64,000 nucleotides of DNA. It comes from Geomonas agri. GTDB lineage: Bacteria; Desulfobacterota; Desulfuromonadia; Geobacterales; Geobacteraceae. The translations under genes were made by a program, and so were the position numbers. The notes beneath the pieces are model-generated. The model had not been told where the DNA came from. It saw only the letters and a list, made by a program, of their open reading frames with translations, and did no database searches. Shown here one piece after another: positions 17,696 through 27,593 of the stretch (positions are counted from its first letter, which is position 1; each line of letters opens with the position of its first letter). The stretch spans positions 434,001-498,000 of the forward strand of contig NZ_JAINZO010000001.1 of the NCBI RefSeq assembly GCF_020179605.1, written 5' to 3'.

Positions 17696-17724
17696 TTGAC
17701 ATTAACGTAAACGACTGATATTTT
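17696..17724 (+). promoter_or_regulatory. Promoter with MerR/LiuR-type operator in the spacer
   Basis: TTGACA (17696-17701), a 17-base spacer containing TTAACGTAAACGAC, then TATTTT (17719-17724). The 25 bases from 17696 match the thiolase promoter at 28944 at 23 positions. The operator sits between -35 and -10, as is typical for MerR regulators. It points toward the acetate CoA-transferase gene, giving a leader of about 325 bases. Confidence 0.6.
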
Positions 17725-18055
17725 TTTTACCGCAATGGCTCTTAACGATTAAAATACATGTAAAACCGGTGGTTATCTTTAGCTTTTTCTCGGGTGGCCA
17801 ACGGAACGATGGTGCTAATCTTCCCTGTGCGTCAAATATTTTCAGCCCGACTGCCGTGAGCGGGTGTGCTGATCGCCACGGTTCCGGTCTTCTTTGGGAG
17901 GCCGGCGTTGACTGGTGTGAGCCCAATCTTTCTATTAAACAAACCATCGTTTTGTTGAATCTGGTCCACGAAATAATCAAATAATTACGTAGTGTAAGGT
18001 AAAACAAAACCAACTTTTCATGCTGAATGTGTCTAGTTAAATAACGGAGGTTGAA
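17725..18055 (+). other. Long untranslated leader of the acetate CoA-transferase gene
   Basis: About 330 bases without a credible ORF. It is AT-rich at both ends with a GC-rich, potentially paired centre (around 17840-17930). I tested it by eye for cobalamin, SAM and GEMM motifs on both strands and recognised none. A closer promoter in the AT-rich 17940-18000 part is possible. Confidence 0.35.
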
Positions 18056-19615
18056 ATGAGCGAGCTGCGTAAAAGGATCAGAAAGACGAGCCTGCATTCG
18101 AGAATCATGAACCCCGAGGACACCATCCCCTTTTTCCGTAACGGCATGGACCTGGGCTGGTCCGGGTTCACCCCGGTCGGCTATCCCAAGGTGGTCCCGG
18201 CGGCCCTGGCCGACTACGTGGAGAAAAACAACCTCCAGGGGAAGATGCGCTTCAACCTGTTCATAGGCGCTTCCATCGGGGCCGAGATCGAGGACCGCTG
18301 GGCGTCGCTGTTGATGACCGACAAGCGCTGGCCCTACCAGACCGGCAAAGTGGTGCAAAAGCAGGTGAACAACGGCACGGTGCGCATGGGGGACAAGCAC
18401 CTCTCGGTGTACGCGCAGGACCTGGCCTACGGCTTTTACACCAAGGAGCGGGGGGGCGGCTTCGACTTGGGGCTCATCGAGGCGAGCGGCATCACCGAGG
18501 ACGGCAGCATCATTCTGGGGGGCTCCATTGGCTGCGCCACCGAGGTGATCCAGCACTCCGACAAGCTCATCATCGAGATCAATACCGCCATTCCCTCATT
18601 CGAAGGAATCCACGACATCGTGATGACCGAGCGCCCTCCCTACAAGAAGCCCTACCTGATCAGCAGGGTCGACGACCGCATCGGTTCACCCTACGTCCCC
18701 TGCGACCCGGACAAGATCCTCGCCATCGTGGAGTCGCGCATGCCGGACAAGGGGCGCGCCCTTTCCGCACCCGACGAGACCTCGGAACAGATCGCCGCGC
18801 ACATCCTCGACTTCTTCCAGTTCGAGGTGAAGGCGGGCCGCCTGCCGAAGAACCTCCTGCCGCTGCAGTCGGGCGTGGGCAACATCGCCAACGCGGTAGT
18901 GGGCGGCATGGTCAAGGGACCCTTCTCCAACGTCAAGGTCTGGACCGAGGTGATCCAGGACACCATGCTCGACTTCTTCGACTCCGGGAAACTCGACTTC
19001 GCCTCCTCCACCTCGCTCTCTCTCTCCGAGAACGGCTTTAAGCGGCTCTACGATAACTGGGACTTCTACGTCCAGAAGGTTGTGCTGCGCCCCATGCAGA
19101 TCAGCAACAACCCGGAACCGATCCGCCGCCTCGGCGTCATCGCCATGAACACTCCGGTGGAGTTCGACATCTACGGCCACGCCAACTCGACGCTCGTCGG
19201 CGGCACCCGCATGATCAACGGCATCGGCGGCTCCGGCGACTTCCTGCGCAACGCCTACCTCTCCATCATGCACACACCCTCCACGCGCCCCTCGAAGACC
19301 GATCCCACCGGGATCACCTGCGTGGTCCCCATGGCGCCCCACGTCGATCACACCGAGCACGACCTGGACGTCCTGGTCACGGAGCAGGGGCTTGCCGACC
19401 TGCGCGGACTCTCGCCCCAGGAACGCGCCAGGACCATCATCAGCAAGTGTGTCCACCCCGACTACAAGCCGCTGATGCAGGAGTACTACGAGCGGGCCAG
19501 GCGCGAGTGCTGCGAGCTCAACGTCGGCCACGAGCCGCACCTGCTCTTCAAGGTGTTCAAGATGCAGCAGCACCTCGCGGAAAAAGGGACCATGAAGATC
19601 GACAACTGGAACTAG
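18056..19615 (+). CDS. Succinyl-CoA:acetate CoA-transferase
   Basis: 519-residue class I CoA-transferase of the acetyl-CoA hydrolase/Ach1/AarC family. In Geobacter this enzyme moves CoA from succinyl-CoA to acetate, activating acetate and replacing succinyl-CoA synthetase in the TCA cycle. The CoA-binding/oxyanion segment NLLPLQSGVGNIANAV and the probable catalytic Glu298 in WTEVIQD are present, as is the GGSGDF loop. Full length. The ATG has a GGAGG site. An IclR regulator follows 23 bases downstream, with DUF485 and ActP-like permease genes after it: an acetate uptake and activation locus. Confidence 0.9.
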   Translation: MSELRKRIRKTSLHSRIMNPEDTIPFFRNGMDLGWSGFTPVGYPKVVPAALADYVEKNNLQGKMRFNLFIGASIGAEIEDRWASLLMTDKRWPYQTGKVVQKQVNNGTVRMGDKHLSVYAQDLAYGFYTKERGGGFDLGLIEASGITEDGSIILGGSIGCATEVIQHSDKLIIEINTAIPSFEGIHDIVMTERPPYKKPYLISRVDDRIGSPYVPCDPDKILAIVESRMPDKGRALSAPDETSEQIAAHILDFFQFEVKAGRLPKNLLPLQSGVGNIANAVVGGMVKGPFSNVKVWTEVIQDTMLDFFDSGKLDFASSTSLSLSENGFKRLYDNWDFYVQKVVLRPMQISNNPEPIRRLGVIAMNTPVEFDIYGHANSTLVGGTRMINGIGGSGDFLRNAYLSIMHTPSTRPSKTDPTGITCVVPMAPHVDHTEHDLDVLVTEQGLADLRGLSPQERARTIISKCVHPDYKPLMQEYYERARRECCELNVGHEPHLLFKVFKMQQHLAEKGTMKIDNWN

Positions 19616-19638
19616 TTGCAGCCAGAGAGGGGCGACGC

Positions 19639-20478
19639 ATGCAAAGGGATAAAGGTGAGCTTTCCCATGACGAGTTGCAAAAAGCTGTCGAGCTCCTGGA
19701 GATAGTTGCGGCCAGGGGCAAGGGGTGTTCCTTGTCGGCGCTGGCGCGCCAGGCGGGAATCACGCCGTACCGGACCCGTCTCCTGTTGGCCCTTTTGGAG
19801 GACAAGGGGCTGGTGGCGTGTGCGGTCCAGAGTGGGAAATACGACGAGGGGCGCGCCAGGAAATTGGCCCGTACCCTGCTGCAGAACGCCCGCAACAGCA
19901 GGGTTCTCGCCCCGATAGTGCGACCGCTCTTGTCGGAGCATGACGACGATCTGAAGGTGACCATCCTGAAGGATGCGCGTCCGGTACTGGAAGCCCTGGC
20001 CCGCAGGCACAACGAGGCGATCTACATGGCTATTCCCAACGGCGACCAAGTGCTGCTGCTGGACATGGTCGATCCCCCGCGGCAGGAGAGGGGGGAACCG
20101 CTGGTAGGGAGGCGCTTTCCCTTCTTTGCCAATGCTGCCGGCAAGGTGATACGCGCCATCGACTCGTGGGACTTGTTGGAGCAGATCGGTCGGAGGTGGC
20201 GCGGCGGCAAGGGAGAGCACCCGGACCTCGCCACGTTGCGGATCGAGCTGGAGCAGATCAGGGAGCACGGGGTCGCGGTGGAGTGCAGCGGCATGGGGGA
20301 CGGTGTGGTCACCGTGGCGGTGGCGGTCAGGGACTACGCGGGCAAGGTGGTGGGAGCCCTGATGCTGATCGGGCCGTCGTTTAGGCTGCTGGGGGACCGG
20401 CTGGAGCAGGAGATCATCCCTTCGCTGCGCCTGAGCGCGGAGCTCCTCTCCGCCAGGTTCGGCTACGCCCGCCCCTGA
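19639..20478 (+). CDS. IclR-family transcriptional regulator
   Basis: 279 residues: an N-terminal winged helix-turn-helix (ELLEIVAARGKGCSLSALARQAGI, about 12-75) and a C-terminal effector-binding domain (about 95-275: EAIYMAIPNGDQVLLLDMVDPP, FPFFANAAGKVIRA, VAVRDYAGKVVGALMLIGP). IclR proteins often bind small organic acids. It lies 23 bases after the CoA-transferase and upstream of the acetate permease genes, so control of acetate uptake or activation is likely (inference). The ATG has a GAGAGG site; the longer upstream frame inside the CoA-transferase gene is ignored. Confidence 0.85.
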   Translation: MQRDKGELSHDELQKAVELLEIVAARGKGCSLSALARQAGITPYRTRLLLALLEDKGLVACAVQSGKYDEGRARKLARTLLQNARNSRVLAPIVRPLLSEHDDDLKVTILKDARPVLEALARRHNEAIYMAIPNGDQVLLLDMVDPPRQERGEPLVGRRFPFFANAAGKVIRAIDSWDLLEQIGRRWRGGKGEHPDLATLRIELEQIREHGVAVECSGMGDGVVTVAVAVRDYAGKVVGALMLIGPSFRLLGDRLEQEIIPSLRLSAELLSARFGYARP

Positions 20479-20590
20479 ATCCCGAAAGTTTTCCTGAGCT
20501 ATTGGCCCCCTGGCGCAGGCGGGGGGATGAACAGGGAAGCGGCGGCGCCGCTTCCGGACGCTGGTAACCCTAACAGAAGGAGTGACGGCC

Positions 20591-20896
20591 ATGTCGGAAA
20601 AATCGCAATGGGAAGCAATCGCCAACCACAGCAAGTTCATCGAGCTCAAGCGCAGGAAACGGAACTTCCTCTTCAGCTGGTGGATCATCTCGACCATCTA
20701 CTACCTCCTGCTCCCGGTCATCTCCGGCTACTTCCCCGAGGCCTTCCGGGTGAAGGTGATCGGACCCATCAACTTCGGCTACCTCTTCATCCTGTCCCAG
20801 TTCGTCATGGCCATCGGCGTGGCGGTCTACTACGCCCACACGGCCAACAAGACTTTCGACCGGCTCACGAAACAACTCCTGGAAGCGCTGCAATAG
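20591..20896 (+). CDS. DUF485 small membrane protein
   Basis: 101 residues with two transmembrane helices (about 27-47 and 60-83) joined by a short GYFPEAF loop, the DUF485 layout (YjcH in E. coli). These proteins are nearly always encoded directly ahead of an ActP-type acetate/solute:Na+ symporter, as here (32 bases). The ATG at 20591 follows AAGGAG; a GTG nine bases upstream is less well placed. Probable accessory subunit of the permease. Confidence 0.9.
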   Translation: MSEKSQWEAIANHSKFIELKRRKRNFLFSWWIISTIYYLLLPVISGYFPEAFRVKVIGPINFGYLFILSQFVMAIGVAVYYAHTANKTFDRLTKQLLEALQ

Positions 20897-20928
20897 ACAC
20901 GTTCATCAATTAAAGAGGGGGACCAGGT

Positions 20929-22908
20929 ATGAAAAAGAGGATCGCCGCTTTAACCGTAGCACTGTCGCTATCGATGTTCGGCGCGGCCGCCGTGTGCGCC
21001 CAAGCGCCCGCCGCCGCTGCCGCTCCTCAGGCCACCGCTCCCGCCACCGCTGCACCTGCCCAGGCAGCGGCACCCGCTGCCAACGCCGCCGCCAAGGCCG
21101 TGGCCACGCCGGCCAAGGGGGGCGCCGCACCGGCCAAGATCACTCCCAACCGCGGCATCACCATCGGCATGTTCGCGCTGATCATCGCGGTCACCATGGG
21201 GGTCGTGGTCTGGGCCGCCAAGAAGACGCAGACCGCCTCGGACTTCTACACCGCCGGCGGCGGCATCACCGGCTTCCAGAACGGCTGGGCCATCGCCGGC
21301 GACTACATGTCGGCCGCCTCGTTCCTGGGGATGTCTGGTCTTATCTCGCTCTACGGCATCGACGGCTTCATGTATGCGGTGGGACCGATGTTCTCCTTCA
21401 TCGCCATCCTGCTGGTCATCGCCGAGCCCTGCCGCAACGCAGGTAAATACACTCTGGGCGACATCCTCTCTTTTAGGAGTTCGCCCAAGGTGGTGCGCGG
21501 AGTCGCGGCACTCTCCACGGTTACTGTCTCCATCTTCTACCTGATCGCCCAGATGGTGGGCGCCGGTAAGCTGATGCAGATGCTCCTGAACATCCCGTAC
21601 CGCATCTCCGTGATCGGCGTCGGCGCGCTGATGGTCGCCTACGTCGTCTTCGGCGGCATGAAGGCCACCACCTGGGTGCAGATCATCAAGGCATCGCTCC
21701 TTATGGGTGCGACAACCGTCCTCTGCCTGCTGGTCGCCATCAAGGCAGGCTTCAACCCGGTCGGCTTCTTCACCGACGTCGTCAGTAACAGCGCAATCCA
21801 GGAGCACGTGCGCATGAACGTGCTGAAGGACGTGATCGCCAAGCCTGGCGTCGACTACGGGCAGAGGTTCCTGGAGCCCGGCCTGTTCCTGAAAAATCCC
21901 CTGGACCAGATCTCGCTCGGCCTCGCCTGGGCGCTGGGTGCTGCCGGCCTGCCGCACATCCTGATGCGCTTCTTCACCGTCCCCAGCGCGAAGGATGCGC
22001 GCAAGTCCATCATCGTGGCCCTGTTCCTCAACTCCAGTTTCTTCTTCATGATCAGCGTGATCGGCTTTGGCGCCGCGCTCTACCTCACCCCGCAGGCGAT
22101 CTCCGCCGTGGACAAGGGTGGCAACATGGCGACCTTGCTGCTGGCCCAGCACATGGGCGGTGGCCCGGGGAGCCTCGGCGGCGACATCTTCCTCGCCTTC
22201 ATCTGCGCGGTCGCCTTCGCGACCATCCTCGCCGTGGTCTCCGGCCTGGTGCTGGCGGCCTCCGCGGCCATCGCCCACGACGTCTACGTCAACATCATCA
22301 AGGACGGCAAGGCGGATCAGCAGCTGCAGGTGAAGGTGGCACGCATCACCTCGCTGTTCGTGGGAACCTCGGCAATCGTCATGGGACTCATGGCTGAGAA
22401 GGAGAACGTGGTGGCCCTGGTGGCGCTCGCTTTCGCGGTTGCCGCTTCCGGGAACTTCCCGGTCATCATGCTGTCCCTGTTCTGGCGCAAGTTCAACACG
22501 GCGGGGATCGTTTCCGGCCTCGTGGTTGGCACCATCTCCGCCCTGGTGCTGGTCATGGTCTCGCCGGTGATGACCTATCCCAAGAAGATCGCCGCCGACG
22601 CCAAGAAGGTGGTGGAGACCCTGGAGAAGAAGCAGGCCGGCGGCGCGGTACTTGCCGAGAAGGAGCTGCAGGCCCTGGAGAAATCGCGGACGGAGTACGT
22701 GAAGAACAAGGACGGCAAGTCCATGGTGGGGCTGGACGCGCCGATCTTCCCGCTCAAGAACCCGGGTATCGTGTCGGTTCCGCTGGGCTTCCTGGCCGCC
22801 GTCTTCGGCTGTCTGCTCTTTAGAGAACGCCGCGCCGAGGAGATGTTCGACGAGATCGACGTGCGCCAGAACACCGGCATCGGCATCGCCAGCGCGTCGG
22901 ACCACTAG
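20929..22908 (+). CDS. ActP-like sodium:solute (acetate) symporter
   Basis: 659 residues, SSS family. A signal-like N terminus is followed by an Ala/Pro-rich stretch (about 24-70), then about 13 helices with the family motifs DFYTAGGGITGFQNGWAIAGDYMSAASFLG and VAYVVFGGMKATTWVQ. A soluble Lys/Glu-rich insertion (about 550-595) lies before the last helix. Cation-coupled import of acetate or a related monocarboxylate is expected. It follows the DUF485 gene and the acetate CoA-transferase/IclR genes. The Ala/Pro linker and late insertion distinguish it from E. coli ActP. Confidence 0.88.
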   Translation: MKKRIAALTVALSLSMFGAAAVCAQAPAAAAAPQATAPATAAPAQAAAPAANAAAKAVATPAKGGAAPAKITPNRGITIGMFALIIAVTMGVVVWAAKKTQTASDFYTAGGGITGFQNGWAIAGDYMSAASFLGMSGLISLYGIDGFMYAVGPMFSFIAILLVIAEPCRNAGKYTLGDILSFRSSPKVVRGVAALSTVTVSIFYLIAQMVGAGKLMQMLLNIPYRISVIGVGALMVAYVVFGGMKATTWVQIIKASLLMGATTVLCLLVAIKAGFNPVGFFTDVVSNSAIQEHVRMNVLKDVIAKPGVDYGQRFLEPGLFLKNPLDQISLGLAWALGAAGLPHILMRFFTVPSAKDARKSIIVALFLNSSFFFMISVIGFGAALYLTPQAISAVDKGGNMATLLLAQHMGGGPGSLGGDIFLAFICAVAFATILAVVSGLVLAASAAIAHDVYVNIIKDGKADQQLQVKVARITSLFVGTSAIVMGLMAEKENVVALVALAFAVAASGNFPVIMLSLFWRKFNTAGIVSGLVVGTISALVLVMVSPVMTYPKKIAADAKKVVETLEKKQAGGAVLAEKELQALEKSRTEYVKNKDGKSMVGLDAPIFPLKNPGIVSVPLGFLAAVFGCLLFRERRAEEMFDEIDVRQNTGIGIASASDH

Positions 22909-22921
22909 CTCTTGTTTTTCT

Positions 22922-23076
22922 AACCGCCCCCCCCCTCCCGACCTCCCCCCTCCGGGGGGAGGGGGCCCCGTTGGCTGTCCTCAACTCCGGCGAGGCCCCT
23001 ACTGGGTGAGTTTGTTTTCGGGATAGCGGGCGCGAAAGAGTCCCCTCCCCTGGAGGGGGAGGGACAGGGAGGGGGA
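22922..23076. repeat. Two copies of the C/T-rich palindromic repeat
   Basis: Copy D (about 22922-22975) contains CCTCCCCCCTCCGGGGGGAGG; copy E (about 23041-23076) contains CCCCTCCCCTGGAGGGGGAG followed by a GGACAGGGAGGGGG tail. They fill the gap between the symporter and DUF6125 genes; copy E ends about 30 bases before the ribosome site. Confidence 0.75.
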
Positions 23077-23110
23077 AGCTTCGATGCACAAACGACAAGG
23101 AGGTGAACCC

Positions 23111-23689
23111 GTGACACACGCAAACAACCTGCAACAGATCCCAGCCGTGGTGCAGCCGGCGGGAGATGAGGGGATCCAGCTCCTCTACGCGCTCAGCAAG
23201 GAGGAGCTGGTCAGGATCATCGTCGATGACGCCAAGAACTGGCTCGCCCACGATGGGGTCTGGTTCCAGTCGCTGGAGCAAAAATACGGCATGGACGTGG
23301 CGGTGGACATCGACACCGACGCCTGGCGGCTCTTCACGGTCATCGAGGCCAAGAGGATCATGGAGCGGCTCTCCATGAAACCCGGTGGCGGCATCCCGGC
23401 ACTGGTGGAGTGCCTCAAGCACCGCTTCTACGCCCGCCTTAATCTCCAGGAGTGCATCGAGGTGAGCGATACCCGGGCGGTGTTCCGGATGATCGACTGC
23501 CGGGTGCAGTCCGCCCGGAAGCGCAAGGGGCTCCCGGACCACCCGTGCAAGTCGGTGGGGATCGTCGAGTATTCCGAGTTCGCCCGGACCATCGATCCGC
23601 GCATCACGACCCGTTGTCTTGCCTGCCCTCCCGATCCGCACCCCGAAGAGTTCTGGTGCGCCTGGGAGTTCACCTTGAAAACCGACTAG
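23111..23689 (+). CDS. DUF6125-family cytosolic protein
   Basis: 192 residues. The opening [43 protein letters not shown] and the Cys/His-containing C-terminal half ([40 protein letters not shown]) match the DUF6125 family, formerly grouped with L-2-amino-thiazoline-4-carboxylate hydrolase-like proteins. The conserved cysteines suggest a metal or Fe-S site (inference). GTG start with a near-perfect AAGGAGGTGA site. It lies 31 bases before icmF, implying a shared role with the B12-dependent mutase. Confidence 0.75.
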   Translation: MTHANNLQQIPAVVQPAGDEGIQLLYALSKEELVRIIVDDAKNWLAHDGVWFQSLEQKYGMDVAVDIDTDAWRLFTVIEAKRIMERLSMKPGGGIPALVECLKHRFYARLNLQECIEVSDTRAVFRMIDCRVQSARKRKGLPDHPCKSVGIVEYSEFARTIDPRITTRCLACPPDPHPEEFWCAWEFTLKTD

Positions 23690-23720
23690 CAGTAAAGACC
23701 ACCTCGCAAGGAGGAACGAC

Positions 23721-26700
23721 ATGCACATAGCCGCTGCGGAGCCTTATCGCTCCAGACACAAGGTACGATTCGTCACCGCGACCAGTCTCTTCGACGGGCA
23801 CGATGCCGCCACCAACATCATCAGGCGGATGCTCCAGGCCTCGGGCGCCGAGGTGATCCACCTGGGACACAACCGCTCCGTGGACGCCATCGTCACTGCC
23901 GCCATCCAGGAGGACGCCCAGGGGATCGCGGTGAGCTGCTACCAGGGGGGGCATGTCCCGTTCTTCAAATACATCTGCGACCTGCTCCGGGAACGCGGTG
24001 CCGACCACATCAAGGTCTTCGGAGGTGGTGGCGGTGTCATTGTTCCTGAGGAGGTTCGGGAGATCGAGGCCTACGGCGTAAGCAAGATCTTCTCTCCCGA
24101 GGACGGCAGGCGCATGGGCCTCCAGGGGATGATCAACCACATGCTGGAGCTGTGCGACTTTACCCCCGAGCGCGATACGGACCGGGAGATCGAGCGGCTC
24201 AAGGAGCGGGACATTCGCGCCGTCAACACGCTTATCACCTTGGCCGAGCAGGCGGTCCACGACCAGAGCGAGGGGTACGGGGCGGTGCGGGACCGGATCA
24301 GGGCCATGGGGCGCGACGTCCCGGTGGTCGGGGTGACCGGGACCGGCGGCGCGGGCAAAAGCTCGCTCACCGACGAACTGGTGCGTCGCTTCATCAGGGA
24401 CTTCCCCGAGAAGAGCGTGGCGATCCTGGCGGTGGACCCGTCCCGGCAGCGTACCGGTGGGGCGCTTTTGGGCGACCGGATCCGGATGAACTCGATCAAC
24501 AGCGATCGGATCTACATGCGCTCCCTGGCCACCCGCGATTCGCGCTCCGAACTTTCCGCTGCGATACGCGATGCCCTCGACGTGGTGCGCGCCTCCGGCT
24601 TCGACCTGGTCATCGTGGAAACGTCGGGGATCGGGCAGGGGGATGCCGGGGTGGTGGAGATCTGCGACGTGTCGCTCTACGTGATGACCTGCGAGTTCGG
24701 CGCCCCCACCCAGCTGGAAAAGATCGACATGCTCGATTTCGCCGACCTGGTGGCGCTGAACAAGTTCGAACGCAAGGGGGCCGAGGACGCGCTGCGCAAC
24801 GTGCGCAAGCAGTACCGCCGTAACCGGAACCTGTTCGAGATACCCGACACCGAACTCCCGGTCTACGGCACCATCGCCTCGCAGTTCAACGACCCCGGCA
24901 CCAACGTGCTGTACCGCGCCCTGCTGGATAGGGTTAACGAGAAGAAGGACGTGGGGTGGAGCTCACGCCTGGAGGTCAAAGAGCGCGAGAGCCTGAAGCA
25001 GTACATCATCCCGCCGGACCGGGTCCACTACCTGGGCGAGATCGTGCATGCCGTGCGCGGCTACCGCAAGGATGTGGAAGAGCAGGCGTCTGTGGCGCGC
25101 ACCCTGTTCCAGCTCTCGGGCGCCAAGGCCCAGGTGAAGGGGGAGGGGACGGTCGCGGAACTGGAGCAGCTGATCGGGACCTTCTCCGCGAAACTGCAGG
25201 AGGAGCCGCGGCGCATCATCGACGGCTGGAAATCGCTCAAGGATTGCTACCGCCAGGACGTCCAGGTCACCAAGGTGCGCGACAAGGAGATCTGCACCGA
25301 GCTCTACACCACGTCGCTTTCCGGAACGAAGATTCCCAAGGTCTGCCTCCCCGACTACCAGGACTGGGGCGAGATCGTCAAGTGGTCCATGAAGGAGAAC
25401 CTTCCCGGCTTCTTCCCGTTTACCGCGGGCGTCTTCCCCTTCAAGCGGGCCGAGGAGGATCCCAAGCGGCAGTTCGCCGGCGAGGGGACCCCGGAACGGA
25501 CCAACAGGCGCTTCCACTACCTGTGCCAGGACGACGGCGCCAAGCGCCTCTCCACCGCCTTTGACAGCGTCACCCTGTACGGCGAGGACCCGGATTACCC
25601 GCCCGACATCTACGGCAAGGTGGGGGAAAGCGGGGTCTCCATCTGCACCGTCGAGGACATGGAGAAGCTCTACGCCGGCTTCGATCTCTGCGCCCCCTCG
25701 ACCAGCGTCTCGATCACCATCAACGGACCGGCGCCGATCATGCTCGCTTTCTTCTTCAACGCGGCCGTCAGGCAGCAGTTGGCGCAGTTCAAGAGCACGC
25801 AGGGGCGCGAGCCGTCGGCGGATGAATTCGCCCAATTGAAGGCGCGCACCCTGCAGACCGTGCGTGGCACCGTGCAGGCCGATATCCTCAAGGAAGACCA
25901 GGGACAGAACACCTGCATCTTCTCGACGGAGTTCGCGCTCAGGATGATGGGCGACATCCAGCAGTACTTCATCGAGCAGCAGGTGCGCAATTACTACTCG
26001 GTCTCTATCAGCGGCTACCACATCGCCGAGGCCGGGGCCAATCCGATTTCGCAGCTTGCCTTCACCCTGTCCAACGGCTTCACCTACGTCGAGTACTACC
26101 TGTCACGCGGCATGCACATCGACGACTTCGCGCCCAACCTCTCGTTCTTCTTCAGCAACGGCCTCGATCCCGAGTACACGGTGATCGGCCGGGTGGCGCG
26201 GCGTATCTGGGCGGTAGTGATGCGCGAGAAGTACGGCGCCAACGACCGCAGCCAGAAATTGAAGTACCACATTCAGACCAGCGGACGGTCGCTGCACGCC
26301 CAGGAGATGGATTTCAACGACATCCGCACCACGCTGCAGGCCCTGATGGCCCTCTACGACAACTGCAACTCGCTGCACACCAATGCCTACGACGAGGCGG
26401 TGACCACCCCGTCGGAGGAGTCGGTGCGCCGGGCCATGGCGGTGCAGATGATCATCACCAAGGAACTGGGCCTCGCCAAGAACGAGAACCCGCTGCAGGG
26501 CGCCTTCATCATTGACGAGCTGACCGACCTGGTGGAGGAGGCGGTCCTCGCCGAGTTCGAGCGGATCGACCAGCGTGGCGGCGTGCTGGGCGCCATGGAG
26601 ACCCAGTACCAGCGCAGCAAGATCCAGGACGAGTCCATGCTCTACGAGGCACGCAAGCACTCCGGTGAGCTCCCCATCGTCGGCGTGAACACCTTCCTCA

Positions 26701-26969
26701 ACCCGCGCGCCGGCGAAGAGGGATACCAGATCCCCGGCGAACTGGCGCGCGCCACCGTAGAGGAGAAGGAGCAGCAGATCAATAACCTGCGCACCTTCCA
26801 GGAACGGCACAAGGACGAGGCTCCGCTTGCCCTGAAACGCCTCCAGGAGACGGCGGTGGCCGGCGGCAACATCTTTGCCGAGCTGATGGAAACGGTGCAG
26901 TGCGCCTCGCTGGGGCAGATCACCAGGGCTCTCTACGAGGTAGGAGGCGAGTACCGCCGCAACATGTAG
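23721..26969 (+). CDS. icmF: Fused isobutyryl-CoA mutase IcmF
   Basis: 1082-residue adenosylcobalamin enzyme interconverting isobutyryl-CoA and n-butyryl-CoA, feeding butyryl-CoA to the beta-oxidation genes downstream. Domains: B12-binding (about 15-150, with His27 in LFDGHD), a MeaB-like G-protein chaperone (P-loop [12 protein letters not shown] from about 204) and the mutase TIM barrel (about 520-1080). By my alignment with methylmalonyl-CoA mutase, the substrate-pocket Tyr and Arg are replaced by Phe572 (GVFPF) and Gln729 (QGQNTC), fitting isobutyryl-CoA specificity. Full-length; ATG with an AAGGAGG site. Confidence 0.92.
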   Translation: MHIAAAEPYRSRHKVRFVTATSLFDGHDAATNIIRRMLQASGAEVIHLGHNRSVDAIVTAAIQEDAQGIAVSCYQGGHVPFFKYICDLLRERGADHIKVFGGGGGVIVPEEVREIEAYGVSKIFSPEDGRRMGLQGMINHMLELCDFTPERDTDREIERLKERDIRAVNTLITLAEQAVHDQSEGYGAVRDRIRAMGRDVPVVGVTGTGGAGKSSLTDELVRRFIRDFPEKSVAILAVDPSRQRTGGALLGDRIRMNSINSDRIYMRSLATRDSRSELSAAIRDALDVVRASGFDLVIVETSGIGQGDAGVVEICDVSLYVMTCEFGAPTQLEKIDMLDFADLVALNKFERKGAEDALRNVRKQYRRNRNLFEIPDTELPVYGTIASQFNDPGTNVLYRALLDRVNEKKDVGWSSRLEVKERESLKQYIIPPDRVHYLGEIVHAVRGYRKDVEEQASVARTLFQLSGAKAQVKGEGTVAELEQLIGTFSAKLQEEPRRIIDGWKSLKDCYRQDVQVTKVRDKEICTELYTTSLSGTKIPKVCLPDYQDWGEIVKWSMKENLPGFFPFTAGVFPFKRAEEDPKRQFAGEGTPERTNRRFHYLCQDDGAKRLSTAFDSVTLYGEDPDYPPDIYGKVGESGVSICTVEDMEKLYAGFDLCAPSTSVSITINGPAPIMLAFFFNAAVRQQLAQFKSTQGREPSADEFAQLKARTLQTVRGTVQADILKEDQGQNTCIFSTEFALRMMGDIQQYFIEQQVRNYYSVSISGYHIAEAGANPISQLAFTLSNGFTYVEYYLSRGMHIDDFAPNLSFFFSNGLDPEYTVIGRVARRIWAVVMREKYGANDRSQKLKYHIQTSGRSLHAQEMDFNDIRTTLQALMALYDNCNSLHTNAYDEAVTTPSEESVRRAMAVQMIITKELGLAKNENPLQGAFIIDELTDLVEEAVLAEFERIDQRGGVLGAMETQYQRSKIQDESMLYEARKHSGELPIVGVNTFLNPRAGEEGYQIPGELARATVEEKEQQINNLRTFQERHKDEAPLALKRLQETAVAGGNIFAELMETVQCASLGQITRALYEVGGEYRRNM

Positions 26970-26995
26970 CTAACTGAAATGCCGAGCCCTAACGT

Positions 26996-27034
26996 CCCCT
27001 CCCCCGGAGGGGGAGGGACAGGGAGGGGGCTGTG
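26996..27034. repeat. C/T-rich palindromic repeat copy
   Basis: Contains CCCCTCCCCCGGAGGGGGAG with the GGACAGGGAGGGGG tail, nearly the same as the copy at 23041. It lies between icmF and the nitroreductase gene, about 20 bases before the ribosome site. Confidence 0.75.
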
Positions 27035-27059
27035 CTCTGCAGACGACGGGAGGTAAACC

Positions 27060-27593
27060 ATGGACGTGTTCCAAGCGATAAACGATAGAAGAAGCATCCG
27101 CAAATACCGGGATACCCCGGTCGAGTGGGACAAGGTGAGCCAAGTGCTCGATGCTGGGCGTCTGGCGCCCTCCTGGAAGAACATGCAGTGTTGGCGATTC
27201 CTGGTGCTCTCGGCGGGAGAGAAGCGCAACGCCCTGCTGGACGCTTTCCCCGACGACAACCCCGGCAAAAAAGCCCTGTCCCAGGCCCCTCTGACCATCG
27301 TGGTCTGCGCCGATCCGGCAGAATCAGGGGTCGAGAACGGCATCGAGTACTACGTGGCCGACACGGCCATCGCCTTCGAGCATATCTGCCTGGCGGCGCA
27401 TGGCCTGGGACTTGGCACCTGCTGGATGGGGCTTTTTGACGAGCCTACCCTGAAGCAATCGCTCGGCATACCGGGCGGGATTCGGGTGGTCGGGGTGACG
27501 CCGCTGGGGTACCCGGACCAGGAGCCCAAGGCGCGGCCGCGCAAGGAGCTTTCGGAGATCGCCTATCATAACAACTGGGGGAGCGCATGCTGA
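27060..27593 (+). CDS. Nitroreductase-family FMN protein
   Basis: 177 residues with the nitroreductase fold signatures: RRSIRKYRDTPV at the N terminus (FMN phosphate contact), APSWKNMQCWRFLVL, and GLGTCWMGLF with GYPDQEPKARPR near the end. Such proteins are dimeric NAD(P)H- or substrate-dependent FMN oxidoreductases; the substrate is unknown. The ATG has a GGGAGG site. It overlaps the following peptidase gene by 7 bases, so the two are co-transcribed. Confidence 0.85.
   Translation: MDVFQAINDRRSIRKYRDTPVEWDKVSQVLDAGRLAPSWKNMQCWRFLVLSAGEKRNALLDAFPDDNPGKKALSQAPLTIVVCADPAESGVENGIEYYVADTAIAFEHICLAAHGLGLGTCWMGLFDEPTLKQSLGIPGGIRVVGVTPLGYPDQEPKARPRKELSEIAYHNNWGSAC

Noticed and set aside
17840..17930. 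Cobalamin or SAM riboswitch in the acetate CoA-transferase leader
   Set aside because: Only scattered short matches on either strand; the conserved core boxes are not present in order.
20968..22905. 645-codon open frame on the minus strand opposite the ActP-like symporter
   Set aside because: It is a GC-rich shadow of a gene with clear family motifs; the translation is Asp/His/Gly/Arg-rich low complexity with no known domain.
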